From contig JANMSE010000328.1 in the NCBI GenBank assembly GCA_031389045.1, positions 1 through 32,837 on the forward strand: DNA of 32,837 nucleotides, written 5' to 3'. The notes below the pieces were generated by a model, which did not search any database, was not told the DNA's origin, and worked only from the letters and a program-made list of their open reading frames with translations. The stretch is from JABFSC01 sp031389045 (GTDB taxonomy: Bacteria; Desulfobacterota; Binatia; Bin18). Positions 32,345-32,837 of the stretch are shown here, one piece after another; within the stretch, counting starts at the first letter, position 1; every line of letters starts with the position of its first letter. The translations under genes were made by a program, and so were the position numbers.

Positions 32345-32837
32345 TCAATGCGGGACGCTCGCGCGCAGACCTTTGGGCAGCACGACCACAACCGTACATG
32401 GCGCCTGGTTGACCAATTGTTCGGCGCGGTGTCCTAAAAATGAGTCCGCGCGTCCAGAGCGATTGCCCGTGGCAAAGACGACGAGATCGTACCCGCCTCG
32501 ACTGGTTTCACGAAGGATCTCCTCGGCGGGGTGCTCGCCTTCGATGACTTTCGCGTTGAGTCTCAGGTCGGGCTTGGCGCGAGCAGGACGCATTTCCCAC
32601 ACCATCGTATCCGCCATCATGTTCAGCACCTGCTCATCCAGACCGGTCTCACGCCGACGAAACCACCGCGAGCGTGACCGCTCGGGAGCGGGGAGCACGT
32701 GAAAGAGCGTGACTTGCGCCCCGGCATCTTCGGCGTACATCGCGGCGAACTCCACCGCGAGTTGCGAGTACGCGTCACCCGCTGTTGGCACGAGGATGCG
32801 CTCGTAGCGCGGCTTCTCATCGCGGGCTTTGATAATC
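32345..32837 (-). CDS. Universal stress protein domain (5' partial)
   Basis: The frame stays open to the window edge, so the N-terminus is missing. The part present reads KPRYERILVPTAGDAYSQLAV, a complete UspA fold start, then QVTLFHVLPAPERSRS, EGEHPAEEILRETSRGGYDLVV and the ATP-loop region FATGNRSGRADSFLGHRAEQLV, ending QAPCTVVVVLP. The residues before the domain (IIKARDE) suggest it follows another domain, as in tandem Usp proteins or transporters with C-terminal Usp domains. The G-x2-G-x9-G nucleotide motif is only partly kept. Confidence 0.85.
   Translation of the reverse strand, partial: IIKARDEKPRYERILVPTAGDAYSQLAVEFAAMYAEDAGAQVTLFHVLPAPERSRSRWFRRRETGLDEQVLNMMADTMVWEMRPARAKPDLRLNAKVIEGEHPAEEILRETSRGGYDLVVFATGNRSGRADSFLGHRAEQLVNQAPCTVVVVLPKGLRASVPH

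Noticed and set aside
32313..32399. Upstream ATG for the TPR lipoprotein
   Set aside because: It would overlap the stress-protein gene and bury the lipoprotein signal.

Overview
The window is a GC-rich, gene-dense, Gram-negative-type chromosomal segment. It has outer-membrane porin and lipoprotein genes, an assimilatory nitrate operon, an F420-type (LLM) oxidoreductase and a single-chain long-chain-acyl-CoA-type carboxylase. That mix suggests an uncultivated deltaproteobacterium-like lineage (Binatota/Binatia, Tectomicrobia/Entotheonella or similar). This is an inference from gene content; there is no rRNA or other marker here. I saw no phage, complete IS element, CRISPR array, rRNA or tRNA.

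Layout. (1) 2-4253: 3' part of a large hybrid histidine kinase (REC, PAS-like, HisKA/HATPase, three RECs, HPt) and a membrane-anchored HPt paralogue. (2) 4422-7096: a His-rich BBP2-type porin broken by a one-base frameshift, then a secreted tandem gamma-carbonic-anhydrase-like protein whose zinc ligands are divided between its two halves. (3) 7179-8388: a DUF433/DUF5615 toxin-antitoxin pair overlapping a small lipoprotein. (4) 16477 down to 8460, minus strand: nirB, nirD, a nitrate reductase fused to a sulfite-reductase-type flavoprotein, a small four-cysteine protein and cobA. Together these would take nitrate through nitrite to ammonium, with cobA supplying the siroheme precursor. (5) 16838-19801: a RHH/PIN toxin-antitoxin pair, small hypothetical genes, gene remnants, a BadH-like dehydrogenase and a lipoprotein. 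(6) 20026-23926: a compact three-gene unit (small membrane protein, NoeA-like methyltransferase, membrane-bound alkaline-phosphatase-superfamily enzyme with Thr at the nucleophile position), the best candidate here for a little-described envelope-modification system. (7) 28772 down to 23971, minus strand: a small beta-rich protein, an LLM oxidoreductase and a biotin carboxylase fusion. (8) 29085-32837: a lipoprotein gene facing a minus-strand run of universal stress protein, TPR lipoprotein and LolB-like lipoprotein.

Small repeats sit in many gene gaps: AGTCAAA heptamers, purine-rich GGGGAAAC tracts, CCCTCTCCC hairpins, a 16-bp GGTGCCACC element and an 11-bp tandem array. Several run into the 3' ends of reading frames or lie inside the nitrate operon. 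Two gene remnants flank the dehydrogenase. The accessory stretches therefore look actively eroded, while the nitrate, carboxylase and envelope units look intact. The porin frameshift could be either a real mutation or a sequence error.
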